Source: SG8-41 sp029864385 | GTDB taxonomy: Bacteria; Pseudomonadota; Gammaproteobacteria; Burkholderiales; SG8-41 | DNA length: 46,774 nt | Direction of reading: 5' to 3' | Assembly: GCA_029864385.1 (NCBI GenBank) | Contig: JAOTTL010000005.1 | Location: forward strand, 1 to 46,774 | Shown: positions 15,854-24,205 of the stretch, in pieces | Position numbering within the stretch: position 1 is the first letter of the stretch | Layout: every line of letters starts with the position of its first letter | Position numbers and translations under genes: made by a program | The notes under the pieces: generated by a model | Told to the model about the DNA's origin: nothing | The model's input: only the letters and a program-made list of their open reading frames with translations | Databases searched by the model: none

Positions 15854-15945
15854 AGTTCCAAGTTCAAAGTTCCACGTTCAATGTTCCATGTCTTACGCTA
15901 AAGCCTCGGATTTGAACCTTGAACTTTGAACCTTGAACTCGGAAC
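15854..15945. repeat. Heptamer-phased inverted repeat (GTTCMAN word) between hisB and hisH
   Basis: The left arm (15854-15890) has five units AGTTCCA, AGTTCAA, AGTTCCA, CGTTCAA, TGTTCCA. The right arm (15911-15945) has TTTGAAC, CTTGAAC, TTTGAAC, CTTGAAC, TCGGAAC. The arms are in opposite orientation around a 20 bp spacer. The word is shared with sites at 13441, 26151, 36388 and 42882. Confidence 0.85.
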
Positions 15946-15956
15946 GGGCGACCGCC

Positions 15957-16541
15957 CTATAGGGAGCCTTTGGTGGAAGGCACGCCCTTTACGCGCGGGT
16001 CGGGCTCGACCGCCGTGCGCAGCGCGCGCGCAAATGCCTTGAATGCGGTCTCTGCCTGGTGATGTGCGTTGGCGCCATTGAGATTTTCAAGGTGAAGCGT
16101 GATCCGGGCATGATTGACGAAGCCCTGAAAAAACTCGTGGACGAGGTCGACGTCGAATTCGCCAATGCGTGCGCGCGTGAATCCGACACGGTATTCAAGC
16201 CCCGGCCGCCCGGAAACATCCACTACCGCGCGCGACAGCGCCTCGTCGAGCGGAACGTACGCGTGGCCGTAACGGCGCACGCCCGATTTGTCGCCGACGG
16301 CCTTGGCGAAAGCCTGGCCCAGCGTGATGCCGATGTCCTCCACCGTGTGATGGGCATCGATATGAAGGTCGCCCTTGGCCGACACCTCCAAGTCGAACAC
16401 GCCGTGGCGCGCCACCTGCTCGAGCATGTGATCGAGAAAGGGGACGCCCGTGCCGATCTTTGCCTTTCCCGCCCCGTCGAGGTCGAGCTTCACCGTGATC
16501 CGGGTTTCCTGGGTATTGCGGCTGACTTCGGCTTTACGCAT
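15957..16541 (-). CDS. hisB: Imidazoleglycerol-phosphate dehydratase
   Basis: HisB dehydrates imidazole glycerol phosphate. The 194-residue monofunctional enzyme has the manganese-binding histidine motifs 'DAHHTVEDIG' and a downstream 'HEFFQGFVNHARITLH'-type region. The ATG at 16541 gives 'MRKAEVSRNTQETRI', the usual beginning and usual length; a GTG four codons upstream (16553) is possible but without a clear ribosome-binding site. It follows hisC by about 50 bp on the same strand. Confidence 0.94.
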   Translation of the reverse strand: MRKAEVSRNTQETRITVKLDLDGAGKAKIGTGVPFLDHMLEQVARHGVFDLEVSAKGDLHIDAHHTVEDIGITLGQAFAKAVGDKSGVRRYGHAYVPLDEALSRAVVDVSGRPGLEYRVGFTRARIGEFDVDLVHEFFQGFVNHARITLHLENLNGANAHHQAETAFKAFARALRTAVEPDPRVKGVPSTKGSL

Positions 16542-16592
16542 GGTGGGGCTCACGGCGGTGCGGCGCGACGCGCGCAGATTGAGCCTTGGAGA

Positions 16593-17666
16593 TCAAGCGT
16601 TGAGGGTACGGGTCAATGCGGCGAGAAAAGCGTCGTTCTCTTGGGGGGTACCGACCGTCACCCGCAGGCAATTCGCCAGCAGGCGGTGAGAGCCATGGAG
16701 ACTCTTGATCAGTACTCCGCGTTGTTTCAAGCCGTCGAAAACACGCTCCGCGTTGCCAATTCTAAACAGTAGGAAGTTGGCGTCGCTCGGATAGGCCGTC
16801 AACCCCGGAACCTCCTGCAACCCGCGCAACAGGCGCCCTCGCTCAAGCTTGATGGCAGCGGCCTGTTCTGTCAACACTGCCTCGTGCTGCAGCACTTCGC
16901 ACGCAACCACCTGCGTAAGCGTGTTGACATTATACGGCAAGCGCAACTTGTCGAGCTGCGCGATCCACTCCCCGCGGCCGGCCAGAACCCCGAGCCGGAT
17001 CCCGGCCAGCCCCAGTTTCGAGAGCGTACGCATTACCAACAGGTTGGTCTGCTGCGGCACGCGCGCCATGAAGCTGAGGTCGGCGAACGCATGGTACGCT
17101 TCGTCGATCAACACCATGCCCGGCGCTGCCGCGATGATGCGCTCGATCCCCGCCGCATCGAAAAGGTTGCCCGTGGGATTATTGGGGTAGGCGAGGAAGA
17201 TCAGCCCCGGCCTGTGCTGCTCGATGCCCGCCAGTAGGCGCCCGACGTCGAGCCCGAAGTCGTCACGCAGCTCCACGCCGACGTAGCGCACGCCCGCAAA
17301 CGCCGAAATCATGCGGAACATCGTGAACGAGGGCTCAACGCCGAGCACCACGGCTCCGGGGCGCGCTGCCGCTAGCACCAGCATCTGGAGGATTTCGTCC
17401 GAGCCGTTTCCCAGCAGTAACTCGGCTGCCTCCGGCACCGCGAAGGACACTCTCAGCCGGGCCTTGAGCTGGCCCGCGCCGGGGTCAGGATAGCGGTTGA
17501 GCGAAGCGTCCTCGACCAGCCGCGCAATCCGGGCGCGCAGCGCCGGCGGCAGCCCGTACGGATTCTCCATCGCATCGAGCTTGACCATGCCGGAACTGTC
17601 GGGAACGTGGTAAGCGGTCAACGCGCGGATGTCGTCTCGAATGATCTCTTCGGGTGTTTTCGCCAT
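16593..17666 (-). CDS. hisC: Histidinol-phosphate aminotransferase
   Basis: HisC transaminates imidazole acetol phosphate using PLP. The 357-residue fold-type I aminotransferase has the PLP lysine at residue 217 ('RTLSKLGLAG'), 'YPNNPTGN' at 160-167 and the Asp/Tyr pair in 'VLIDEAYHAF'. Length is normal. It lies after hisD in the operon, separated by a 9-bp-phased inverted repeat. Confidence 0.95.
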   Translation of the reverse strand: MAKTPEEIIRDDIRALTAYHVPDSSGMVKLDAMENPYGLPPALRARIARLVEDASLNRYPDPGAGQLKARLRVSFAVPEAAELLLGNGSDEILQMLVLAAARPGAVVLGVEPSFTMFRMISAFAGVRYVGVELRDDFGLDVGRLLAGIEQHRPGLIFLAYPNNPTGNLFDAAGIERIIAAAPGMVLIDEAYHAFADLSFMARVPQQTNLLVMRTLSKLGLAGIRLGVLAGRGEWIAQLDKLRLPYNVNTLTQVVACEVLQHEAVLTEQAAAIKLERGRLLRGLQEVPGLTAYPSDANFLLFRIGNAERVFDGLKQRGVLIKSLHGSHRLLANCLRVTVGTPQENDAFLAALTRTLNA

Positions 17667-17676
17667 AAGTCAGAGC

Positions 17677-17770
17677 AAAGACACAAAGGACACCAAGGAC
17701 ACGAAGGCTTACCCGAACAGAAAGCGATTTGGTCCGGCTGTCCCTTGTGTCCTTCGCGTCCTTCGTGTCT
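17677..17770. repeat. 9-bp-phased inverted repeat between hisD and hisC
   Basis: The left arm (17677-17707) carries GGACACCAA and GGACACGAA in tandem. The right arm (17742-17770) is the inverse, with CCTTGTGT, CCTTCGCGT and CCTTCGTGT. A 34 bp spacer separates them. The right arm overlaps the hisD stop codon (17769-17771). Architecture matches the heptamer sites, but the phase is 9 bp. Confidence 0.75.
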
Positions 17771-19079
17771 ATGCTTTTTCGATCTTCATGCGGTATTCGG
17801 CCGACCTGGCGTGCGCGGTCAGGCCTTCGCCACGGGCAAGCTCCACGGCGATGGCACCGAGCTCGCGCGCGGCCTCCTTCGATATGCGAATGACGCTCGA
17901 CCGCTTCTGGAAGTCGTAGACCCCGAGCGGCGAGGAAAAACGCGCGGTACGTGACGTGGGCAGAACATGGTTCGGCCCCGCGCAGTAATCCCCAAGCGCC
18001 TCGGAACTGTAGGGTCCGAGGAAAATCGCGCCCGCATGCCGGATCGCCGGCAGCAAGACATCCGGATCTTTGACCGCCAGCTCGAGATGCTCCGGCGCAA
18101 TCCGGTTGACCACTTCGCAGGCCTCATCGAGGTCGCGCACCCTGATCAGCGCGCCGCGCTTGTGCAGGGCCGCAGCGATCACATCGCGCCGCGGCATGTC
18201 CGCGAGCTGCCGCTCGATGCTGGCAGCCACCGCCTCGAGTAAGCGCAAATCGGGCGTGATGAGGATCGCCTGCGCCAGCTCGTCGTGCTCCGCCTGGGCG
18301 AAGAGATCCATCGCAACCCAGTCGGGCGCGGCGCTTCCGTCACACACCACCACGATTTCCGAGGGGCCGGCAATCATGTCGATGCCGACGACCCCGAAAA
18401 CGCGCCGCTTCGCGGCAGCAACGTAGGCGTTGCCCGGGCCAACGATCTTGTCCACGGCGGGCACCGTTGCAGTGCCGTACGCAAGCGCAGCCACCGCCTG
18501 CGCGCCGCCGATCGTGAACACCCGCTCGACCCCGCAGATGGACGCGGCGGCGAGCACAAGGTCGTTTCGTTCGCCGCCAGGCGCCGGCACCACCATGATG
18601 ATTTCGCGCACGCCCGCCACCTTGGCCGGCAACGCGTTCATGATCACGGACGAGGGATAGGCCGCCTTGCCGCCCGGCACGTAGATGCCAACGAGATCGA
18701 GCGCCGTGACGCGCTGGCCAAGCTCTGTCCCGTTTGCTTCACGGTAGCTCCACGAGTCGGTGAGCTGCCTTTCGTGAAAGGTGCGCACCCGTGCTGCGGC
18801 CGCTTCGAGAGCCTTGCGCGTTTTCGCGGGAATTCGACCGAGTGCCGCGCGCGCCTCCGCGGCCGGAACTTCCAGCGCGGCCACTGATGCCGCCTCGACT
18901 CGGTCGAAGCGCCGCGTGTAATCAAGAAGCGCCGCGTCACCGCGCGTTTTGACGCCGGCAAGAATTCCCGCCACTGCGCTCTCGACGGCCGCATCCTGCG
19001 CCGACTCGAACGCAAGCAGCTCCTGCAGCCGGGCATCGAAATCGGGCTGGTCGCTCGTCAGGCGTCGGATCGTGGTCAT
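17769..19079 (-). CDS. hisD: Histidinol dehydrogenase
   Basis: HisD carries out the last two oxidations from histidinol to histidine with NAD and zinc. The 436-residue protein has 'VPGGKAAYPSSVIMNALPA', the glycine-rich 'GPGNAYVAAAKR' and the catalytic/zinc region 'FAQAEHDELAQAILI', with the C-terminal 'GPNHVLPTSRTARFSS'. All hallmark segments and the family length are present. Its ATG overlaps the stop of the broken hisG by ATGA, so translation would normally be coupled to hisG. Confidence 0.95.
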   Translation of the reverse strand: MTTIRRLTSDQPDFDARLQELLAFESAQDAAVESAVAGILAGVKTRGDAALLDYTRRFDRVEAASVAALEVPAAEARAALGRIPAKTRKALEAAAARVRTFHERQLTDSWSYREANGTELGQRVTALDLVGIYVPGGKAAYPSSVIMNALPAKVAGVREIIMVVPAPGGERNDLVLAAASICGVERVFTIGGAQAVAALAYGTATVPAVDKIVGPGNAYVAAAKRRVFGVVGIDMIAGPSEIVVVCDGSAAPDWVAMDLFAQAEHDELAQAILITPDLRLLEAVAASIERQLADMPRRDVIAAALHKRGALIRVRDLDEACEVVNRIAPEHLELAVKDPDVLLPAIRHAGAIFLGPYSSEALGDYCAGPNHVLPTSRTARFSSPLGVYDFQKRSSVIRISKEAARELGAIAVELARGEGLTAHARSAEYRMKIEKA

Positions 19080-19312
19080 GAGACGGCACGCGCAAAGGCG
19101 TCGAACAGGGGCCGGATCGCGGCGCGTTTTACCTTCAGCGCCGCCTGGGTGACGACGAGGCGCGCCCTGATGAGCCGCACATCGGGCCGCGCCGTCGCCA
19201 TGATCAGTTTACGGGAGGTCTTCGGGTCGCCGCGCGCCATGACGCCCGCCGCCTTGAGCAGCGGCACCGTTTGGTCGTAAATGCGGCCCTTGGACAGGGC
19301 GAAGGTGATCAC
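19076..19312 (-). pseudogene. hisG: ATP phosphoribosyltransferase with large in-frame internal deletion
   Basis: HisG makes phosphoribosyl-ATP, the first and feedback-controlled step. The short-form enzyme used with HisZ is about 210-220 residues; only 78 codons remain here. The first part, 'ITFALSKGRIYDQTVPLLKAAG' (key region only), is typical HisG N-terminus up to 'RPDVRLI'; it runs directly into the family C-terminus 'ARLVVTQAALKVKRA'. About 130-140 residues are missing, including the PRPP-binding loop. The frame is preserved and the fusion sits at an ATC codon that both sides probably shared. The GTG at 19312 has a GAGG sequence upstream. A working enzyme is very unlikely. An assembly collapse is an alternative explanation. 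Confidence 0.85.
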
Positions 19313-19339
19313 CGGCAAACCTCAAAAAAACAGCATTTT

Positions 19340-19428
19340 ACCGCCAAGGCCGCGCGGAGCGCCAAGGGACCGTGAGTGCCCGCTGCTTTCGATTGCTCCT
19401 CTTCTTGGCGTCTTGGCGCTGAGAGGTT
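19340..19428. repeat. Phased inverted repeat (GCCAAGAC word) between murA and hisG
   Basis: The left arm (19340-19371) has CGCCAAGG copies. The right arm (19401-19428) has TTGGCGTC and TTGGCGCT in tandem, the opposite orientation with about 8 bp phase. The arms flank a spacer of about 29 bp and fill the gap. Confidence 0.6.
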
Positions 19429-19434
19429 CGATGG

Positions 19435-20688
19435 TCAGCGCGCGCGGCGAATGCGTGCCCCTAGGCGGGAGAGCTTCTCCTCGATGCGCTCGTAACCGCG
19501 ATCGAGGTGGTAGACGCGATCGACGGTGGTTTTCCCGCTCGCGATGAGCCCGCCCAGCACCAGGCTCGCGGAAGCGCGAAGGTCGGTTGCCATCACGCTG
19601 GCACCATCGAGCTTTGCGACCCCTTTCACGACGGCGGTGCTCCCTTCCACCTCGATGTCGGCGCCCAAGCGCTTCAGCTCCTGGACGTGCATGAAGCGGT
19701 TCTCGAAAATCGTCTCGGTAACGCGCGCCATACCGCGAGCGACGCTGTTGAACGCCAGGAACTGCGCCTGCATGTCGGTCGGGAACGCCGGATAAGGCGC
19801 CGTGCGCACGTTGACGGCGCTGAGCGTCCCGTTCGCCCCGAGCGCAATCCAGTCGGAGCCGGTCGTGATGTGAGCTCCGGCTTCGCGCAGCTTGTCGAGC
19901 ACTGCGTCTAGGACGTCCGGTCGCGCGTCGCGCAGCTTGACCTGACCGCCGGTTGCGGCGACAGCAACCAGGAACGTGCCGGTCTCGATTCGGTCCGGCA
20001 TCACTGCGTAGCGTGTTCCGTGCAGCCGTTCCACGCCCTCGATCGTGATCACGTCGCTGCCGGCTCCCCGGATCCTCGCGCCCATGGCGCTCAGACAGGT
20101 GGCCAGATCGACCACTTCGGGTTCCCGGGCCGCATTCTCGATGACAGTCGTGCCAGCAGCGAGGGTGGCTGCCATCATGAGGTTCTCGGTGCCGGTGACG
20201 GTCACGAGGTCCAGACAGATGTGCGCGCCTCTCAGTCGCTTCGCGCGCGCCGCGATGTAGCCATGCTCGATGGCAATCTCGGCGCCCATCGCCTGCAGTC
20301 CCTTGATATGCTGGTCGATGGGCCGCAGGCCGATCGCGCAGCCGCCCGGCAGCGATACGCGCGCCTCGCCGCAGCGCGCCGCCAGGGGCCCCAGCACGAG
20401 CACCGATGCGCGCATCGTACGCACGAGCTCGTAGGGAGCCACCGGCGCCCCGATGCGCGCCGCGTTGAGCTCTACGCCCAGCCGCTCGTCAACCGAGATG
20501 GCCACGCCCAGTTCGCCCAGCAGAGTGAGCATGGTCGTTACGTCACGCAAGTGCGGAACGTTGGTGACGACCAGCGGCTCCGTCGTGAGCAAGGAAGCGC
20601 ACAGGATCGGCAGCGTCGCATTCTTGGCCCCCGAGACCCTCACCTCGCCGCTGAGCGGAACGCCGCCTTCGATAACGAGCTTATCCAC
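19435..20688 (-). CDS. murA: UDP-N-acetylglucosamine 1-carboxyvinyltransferase
   Basis: MurA transfers enolpyruvate from PEP to UDP-GlcNAc, the first committed step of peptidoglycan synthesis. The 417-residue protein has the catalytic cysteine at 117 in 'LPGGCAIGLRPID' (the fosfomycin target), 'SGAKNATLPILCASLL' at the N-terminus and 'AYPAFPTDMQAQF' later on. The start is a GTG at 20688, eight bases inside the end of ibaG, giving the normal N-terminus. The order ibaG-murA-hisG is standard in the class. Confidence 0.95.
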   Translation of the reverse strand: MDKLVIEGGVPLSGEVRVSGAKNATLPILCASLLTTEPLVVTNVPHLRDVTTMLTLLGELGVAISVDERLGVELNAARIGAPVAPYELVRTMRASVLVLGPLAARCGEARVSLPGGCAIGLRPIDQHIKGLQAMGAEIAIEHGYIAARAKRLRGAHICLDLVTVTGTENLMMAATLAAGTTVIENAAREPEVVDLATCLSAMGARIRGAGSDVITIEGVERLHGTRYAVMPDRIETGTFLVAVAATGGQVKLRDARPDVLDAVLDKLREAGAHITTGSDWIALGANGTLSAVNVRTAPYPAFPTDMQAQFLAFNSVARGMARVTETIFENRFMHVQELKRLGADIEVEGSTAVVKGVAKLDGASVMATDLRASASLVLGGLIASGKTTVDRVYHLDRGYERIEEKLSRLGARIRRAR

Positions 20689-20926
20689 GGCCCGCTTGCC
20701 GCCAATCCTCGGGGGTGAAGGTCTTCATGGAAAGCGCGTGGATATCGGCGCGCATACGCTCGCCCAGCGCCGCGTAAACGAGCTGGTGCTGCTGCACGCG
20801 CGACTTGCCGCGGAAGGCGGGGCTCACAATCACCGCTTCAAAATGATGCCCGTCGCCGTCGACCTGCACGTGGTCGCAGGCAAGACTTTCCGCGATCCAG
20901 CCTTTGATCTGTTCAGGATTAATCAT
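20681..20926 (-). CDS. ibaG: BolA/IbaG family iron metabolism protein
   Basis: The 81-residue protein has the BolA fold pattern, including 'HVQVDGDGHHFEAVIVSPAFRG' (core cited) and the 'RVQQHQLVYAALGERM' helix with a conserved His. IbaG (YrbA) proteins bind Fe-S clusters with monothiol glutaredoxins and are encoded beside murA. The ATG at 20926 gives the family-length protein; longer in-frame starts would read the upstream gap. It overlaps murA by 8 bp. Confidence 0.9.
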   Translation of the reverse strand: MINPEQIKGWIAESLACDHVQVDGDGHHFEAVIVSPAFRGKSRVQQHQLVYAALGERMRADIHALSMKTFTPEDWRQAGRG

Positions 20927-21011
20927 GGCTTTATCCTGTGGGGTTATGCGCCGGGGCGCAAGAGCGTATGGAAATCGCACGAGCCACCAGTCAAGCATTT
21001 CAGGCGTCAGG

Positions 21012-21794
21012 TCAATGCCTGAGCTTGTATCCGGTTCTGAGGAGCCATAGCGTGAGGAATGATAAGGCGAAAAAACTGGCACCGACAATCGCGAGGCTCA
21101 ACCAGGGCGAGACATCGCTGCGACCGAAGAAGCCGTAGCGAAAACCGTCCACCATGTACAGGATCGGATTGAAGAACGAGAGCTTTTGCCAGAACGCGGG
21201 CAGCGAACGGATCGAGTAGAACACGCCGGAGAGGAACGTAAGCGGCAGAATGATGAAGTTGCTGAACAACGCGAGCTCATCCACCTTGTCCGAATACAGC
21301 CCCGCGATGATGCCGAGCGCGCCCATGACGCCGCTGCCGGCGAGCGCAAATGCGATCGTCCAGACCGGGTACTCGAGCCTGATATCGACGAACCACACCG
21401 TCGCCAGCAGCACGCCCAGGCCCACCACCAGGCCCCGCGCCATTGCCGCCAGAAGGTAAGCAAAAAAGAACTCACCGTATGAGAACGGCGGCAGCAGCAC
21501 GAAAATGATGTTACCTGTCATCTTGGATTGCATCAGGCTCGACGAGCTGTTGGCAAAGGCGTTCTGTAGCACCGCCATCATCGTCAGTCCCGGCACGAGA
21601 AAAGTGCTGTACCCGAGCCCGGGAAAGATTTCGACCCGCCCCCGCAACGAATAGGCAAACACGACCAGGAACAGCAGCACCGTGAGCACGGGCGCGAGTA
21701 CGGTCTGGATGCTCACCTTCCAGAACCGCAGCCACTCCTTGCGAAAGAGGGTGTAGAACCCATGGAAAGAGCGGTATTCAATCGGCGCACTCAT
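21012..21794 (-). CDS. ABC-2 type permease (YadH-like)
   Basis: The 260-residue membrane protein has six hydrophobic segments and the ABC-2 motif 'FLSGVFYSIRSLPAFW' before the last helices, as in YadH/NodJ-like exporters. The N-terminal 'GFYTLFRKEWLRFWKVSIQT' is typical. The partner ATPase gene ends 11 bp upstream. This YadGH-like pair sits between the Mla operon and ibaG-murA, a conserved location in betaproteobacteria. Substrate unknown. Confidence 0.88.
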   Translation of the reverse strand: MSAPIEYRSFHGFYTLFRKEWLRFWKVSIQTVLAPVLTVLLFLVVFAYSLRGRVEIFPGLGYSTFLVPGLTMMAVLQNAFANSSSSLMQSKMTGNIIFVLLPPFSYGEFFFAYLLAAMARGLVVGLGVLLATVWFVDIRLEYPVWTIAFALAGSGVMGALGIIAGLYSDKVDELALFSNFIILPLTFLSGVFYSIRSLPAFWQKLSFFNPILYMVDGFRYGFFGRSDVSPWLSLAIVGASFFALSFLTLWLLRTGYKLRH

Positions 21795-21805
21795 CCGCAG
21801 GACCT

Positions 21806-22705
21806 TTAGTGGCGGCTCATGATCTGCACGAAGATTTCCTCGAGATCCGGTTGCATCACTTCCATTTCCTGGATCTCGACGCGTGCGTTGCGCAGCTCGG
21901 CCATAACGCGCTCGACTTCAGTGTAAGCCGGGAGCGCCAGCCAATAGCCGCGCTCGTCGCGCTCCGTGACGAATGGCGCTAGCGCCTCGGGCAGCTGATC
22001 GGGGATCAGTCGCAGGGCAACGTAACACCCAGAGTGCATGCGCAGAAGATTCTGCGTGGTATCGAGCGCAACCACGCGCCCCTGCTTGAGCATTGCGATG
22101 CGTTCGCACAATGCCTCGGCCTCCTCGAGGTAATGCGTCGTCAGGACAATGGTATGACCGTCGCGATTGAGGCGCTTGACGAACCGCCACAGCGCCTGGC
22201 GCAGTTCCACGTCCACGCCGGCGGTCGGCTCGTCGAGCACGATGACCGGCGGCTTGTGCACGAGCGCCTGCGCCACCAGCACGCGCCGCTTCATGCCGCC
22301 GGAGAGAGAGCGCATGTTGGTCTCCGCTTTGCCGGCGAGATCGAGGTGATACATCACCTCCTCGATCCAGTCGCGGTTGTCGCGAATGCCGAAGTAGCCG
22401 GACTGGAAGCTGAGCGCCTCGCGCACCGTAAAGAAAGGATCGAACACCAGCTCCTGCGGCACTACCCCGAGCGAGCGCCGCGCCTCGCGGTAACGGGTCA
22501 GAACGTCGAAACCCATGACGCGCGCGCTGCCCCCCGAAACGCGCGCCAGGCCCGCAAGGATGTTGATCAGCGTGGTCTTGCCGGCACCGTTGGGACCGAG
22601 CAGACCGAAGAACTCGCCCGGCGCGATCTGGAACGTGACATCCGTCAGCGCCCTCAAGGTGTCATAGCGCTTCGAGACCCGCTCGAACTCAATCGCAGGG
22701 ACCAT
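21806..22705 (-). CDS. ABC transporter ATP-binding protein (YadG-like)
   Basis: The 299-residue ATPase has Walker A 'GPNGAGKTT', the signature 'LSGGMKRRVLVAQAL', Walker B 'PPVIVLDEPTAGVD' and switch 'LTTHYLEEAE'. A C-terminal domain of about 80 residues follows the nucleotide-binding domain. It is coupled to the downstream permease gene. A GTGATGA heptamer repeat lies just upstream of its ATG. Confidence 0.9.
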   Translation of the reverse strand: MVPAIEFERVSKRYDTLRALTDVTFQIAPGEFFGLLGPNGAGKTTLINILAGLARVSGGSARVMGFDVLTRYREARRSLGVVPQELVFDPFFTVREALSFQSGYFGIRDNRDWIEEVMYHLDLAGKAETNMRSLSGGMKRRVLVAQALVHKPPVIVLDEPTAGVDVELRQALWRFVKRLNRDGHTIVLTTHYLEEAEALCERIAMLKQGRVVALDTTQNLLRMHSGCYVALRLIPDQLPEALAPFVTERDERGYWLALPAYTEVERVMAELRNARVEIQEMEVMQPDLEEIFVQIMSRH

Positions 22706-22711
22706 TTAGCG

Positions 22712-22784
22712 CGTGATGAGTGATGAGTGATGGGTGATGAGTGATGAGTGATGGGCAAAACCACCTAAGACCCATTACTCATTG
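22712..22784. repeat. Heptamer-phased inverted repeat (GTGATGA word) between mlaB and the YadG-like gene
   Basis: Six units GTGATGA/GTGATGG run from 22712 to about 22753. After a 17 bp spacer, 22771-22784 reads CCCATTACTCATTG, the opposite orientation, with 11 of 12 bases complementary to ATGAGTGATGGG. The same word occurs between sspA and sspB. Confidence 0.8.
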
Positions 22785-22795
22785 CTGGGCGGGGC

Positions 22796-23077
22796 TCAGC
22801 CCTCGCTCAGCAATTCGGTGACGCCGTAGAGCTTGGCGAGGCTCGTCAAATTGCCGGGAAGGTTGACGTACTGGATGCGGCGCCCGTGGCGCCCGGCCTC
22901 CCGCCGCCACTCGAGCAACAGGCTCACCGCCGTCGAATCCACCTCCGTAACGCCCTCCAAGTCGACCGTGACCCCCGGTGCCGTGAACAGCCCGTTGCCC
23001 TGGGCGAGAAGTGCGACGACGTTATTGATGGTGATTGGCCCCCGCAGGGTGCAACGGCCTTCGCGACATTCGATCAT
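22796..23077 (-). CDS. mlaB: STAS-domain protein MlaB
   Basis: MlaB is the small cytoplasmic STAS protein that stabilises the MlaF ATPase in the phospholipid-transport complex. The 93-residue product has the STAS pattern 'VTVDLEGVTEVDSTAVSLLLEW' (core cited), with the conserved 'DSTAVSLL' helix. Its ATG overlaps the mlaC stop as ATGA. Position after mlaC in an mla operon supports the call. Confidence 0.85.
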   Translation of the reverse strand: MIECREGRCTLRGPITINNVVALLAQGNGLFTAPGVTVDLEGVTEVDSTAVSLLLEWRREAGRHGRRIQYVNLPGNLTSLAKLYGVTELLSEG

Positions 23078-23709
23078 GGATTGGCGCCCTGGGTCCTTTG
23101 CGCAAGCTGCCGGTTCTTGCTGTCGAGCGCCTTGATCAGCCCGTCGATCCCGGCGCGCTGGACCTCTCCGTTGAAGGTGCTGCGGTAATTCTGCACCAGG
23201 CTCACGCCCTCGATCGCGACATCGTAGACTTTCCAGCCGTTGCCGGTTTTTTCCATGCTGTAGTCTACGGCCACAGGCGGGCGGCCCGGCTGGACAACCT
23301 GCGATTTCACCACCACATCGTCGTCTTCCGGTCGTATGCGCAATGGCCGGTAGGTAATCGTCTGGTCGCGATACGACCCGAATGCAGTAGCGTAGGTGCG
23401 CACCAGCAGCGTGCGGAACTGCTCGACCAGCCCCCCCCGCTGCTGCGGGTTTGCCTTGCGCCAGTTCTTGCCCATCGCCAGCCGCGTCATCCGCGTGAAA
23501 TTGAAATGCGGCAGCACCTTCGTCTCGATCAATTTCATCAACTTGCCTGGATTGCCGGCGTTGATATCCTTGTCCGAACGCAGGATCACGATCACCTCGT
23601 CGGTCACGCTCTTGGCGAGCACGTCCGGCGCCATCATGCCCTGCGCGTATAGCGGCAGCCCGGATGAGCCAACAGTTGCCAGCACCGCGAACAACAAGCT
23701 CCTGAGCAT
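23074..23709 (-). CDS. mlaC: Periplasmic phospholipid carrier MlaC
   Basis: MlaC shuttles phospholipid between the outer-membrane lipoprotein MlaA and the inner-membrane MlaFEDB complex. The 211-residue protein has a signal peptide (about 1-22), then the Tol-tolerance/MlaC domain with 'LPHFNFTRMTRLAMGKNWRK' and 'FRTLLVRTYATAF'. It begins 21 bp after mlaD. In related genomes mlaA commonly sits between these two genes; it is missing here. Confidence 0.92.
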   Translation of the reverse strand: MLRSLLFAVLATVGSSGLPLYAQGMMAPDVLAKSVTDEVIVILRSDKDINAGNPGKLMKLIETKVLPHFNFTRMTRLAMGKNWRKANPQQRGGLVEQFRTLLVRTYATAFGSYRDQTITYRPLRIRPEDDDVVVKSQVVQPGRPPVAVDYSMEKTGNGWKVYDVAIEGVSLVQNYRSTFNGEVQRAGIDGLIKALDSKNRQLAQRTQGANP

Positions 23710-23730
23710 CGTTTCGCTCGCGACCGGGTC

Positions 23731-24201
23731 CTATTTCGCCCCGCCTTCGGCCGCCTTGTTGTACAGGAACTGGCCGATCAGCTTCTCGAGCACCAGCGCG
23801 GACTGGGTGATTCTGGCGGCGTCGCCGTCCTTGAGCATGGCGCTGTCGCCCCCCGCCTCCAGGCCGATGTATTGCTCGCCCAGCAGCCCGGAGGTGAGGA
23901 TCGATACCGAGGTGTCCTTCGGGAACAGGTAGCGCTTGTCGAGCTTAATTGCGACGCGGGCAACGTAACGCTGGGTATCGAACTCGACGTCGTCGACTCT
24001 TCCCACGACCACGCCGGCGCTCTTGACCGGTGCCCGCACCTTCAGGCCGCCAATGTTGTCGAACTCGGCGTACACGCGATAAGTCTCTCCAACATTGAAC
24101 GTCGTGCTGGCGTTTCCCACCTTCAGCGCGAGCACCAGCAGCGCAATGATGCCCGCGACCACGAAAACGCCGACCCACAGATCAAGAACGGTTCTTTGCA
24201 T
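23731..24201 (-). CDS. mlaD: MCE-domain protein MlaD
   Basis: MlaD forms the hexameric periplasmic ring of the Mla transporter. The 156-residue protein has one N-terminal membrane helix (about 8-28) and an MCE domain with 'GLKVRAPVKSAGVVVGRV' and the conserved loop 'LLGEQYIGLEAGG'. The ATG at 24201 gives the usual 'MQRTVLDLWVGVFVVAG' start; a longer in-frame start would overlap mlaE. It follows mlaE by 4 bp. Confidence 0.94.
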   Translation of the reverse strand: MQRTVLDLWVGVFVVAGIIALLVLALKVGNASTTFNVGETYRVYAEFDNIGGLKVRAPVKSAGVVVGRVDDVEFDTQRYVARVAIKLDKRYLFPKDTSVSILTSGLLGEQYIGLEAGGDSAMLKDGDAARITQSALVLEKLIGQFLYNKAAEGGAK

Positions 24202-24205
24202 AGGC

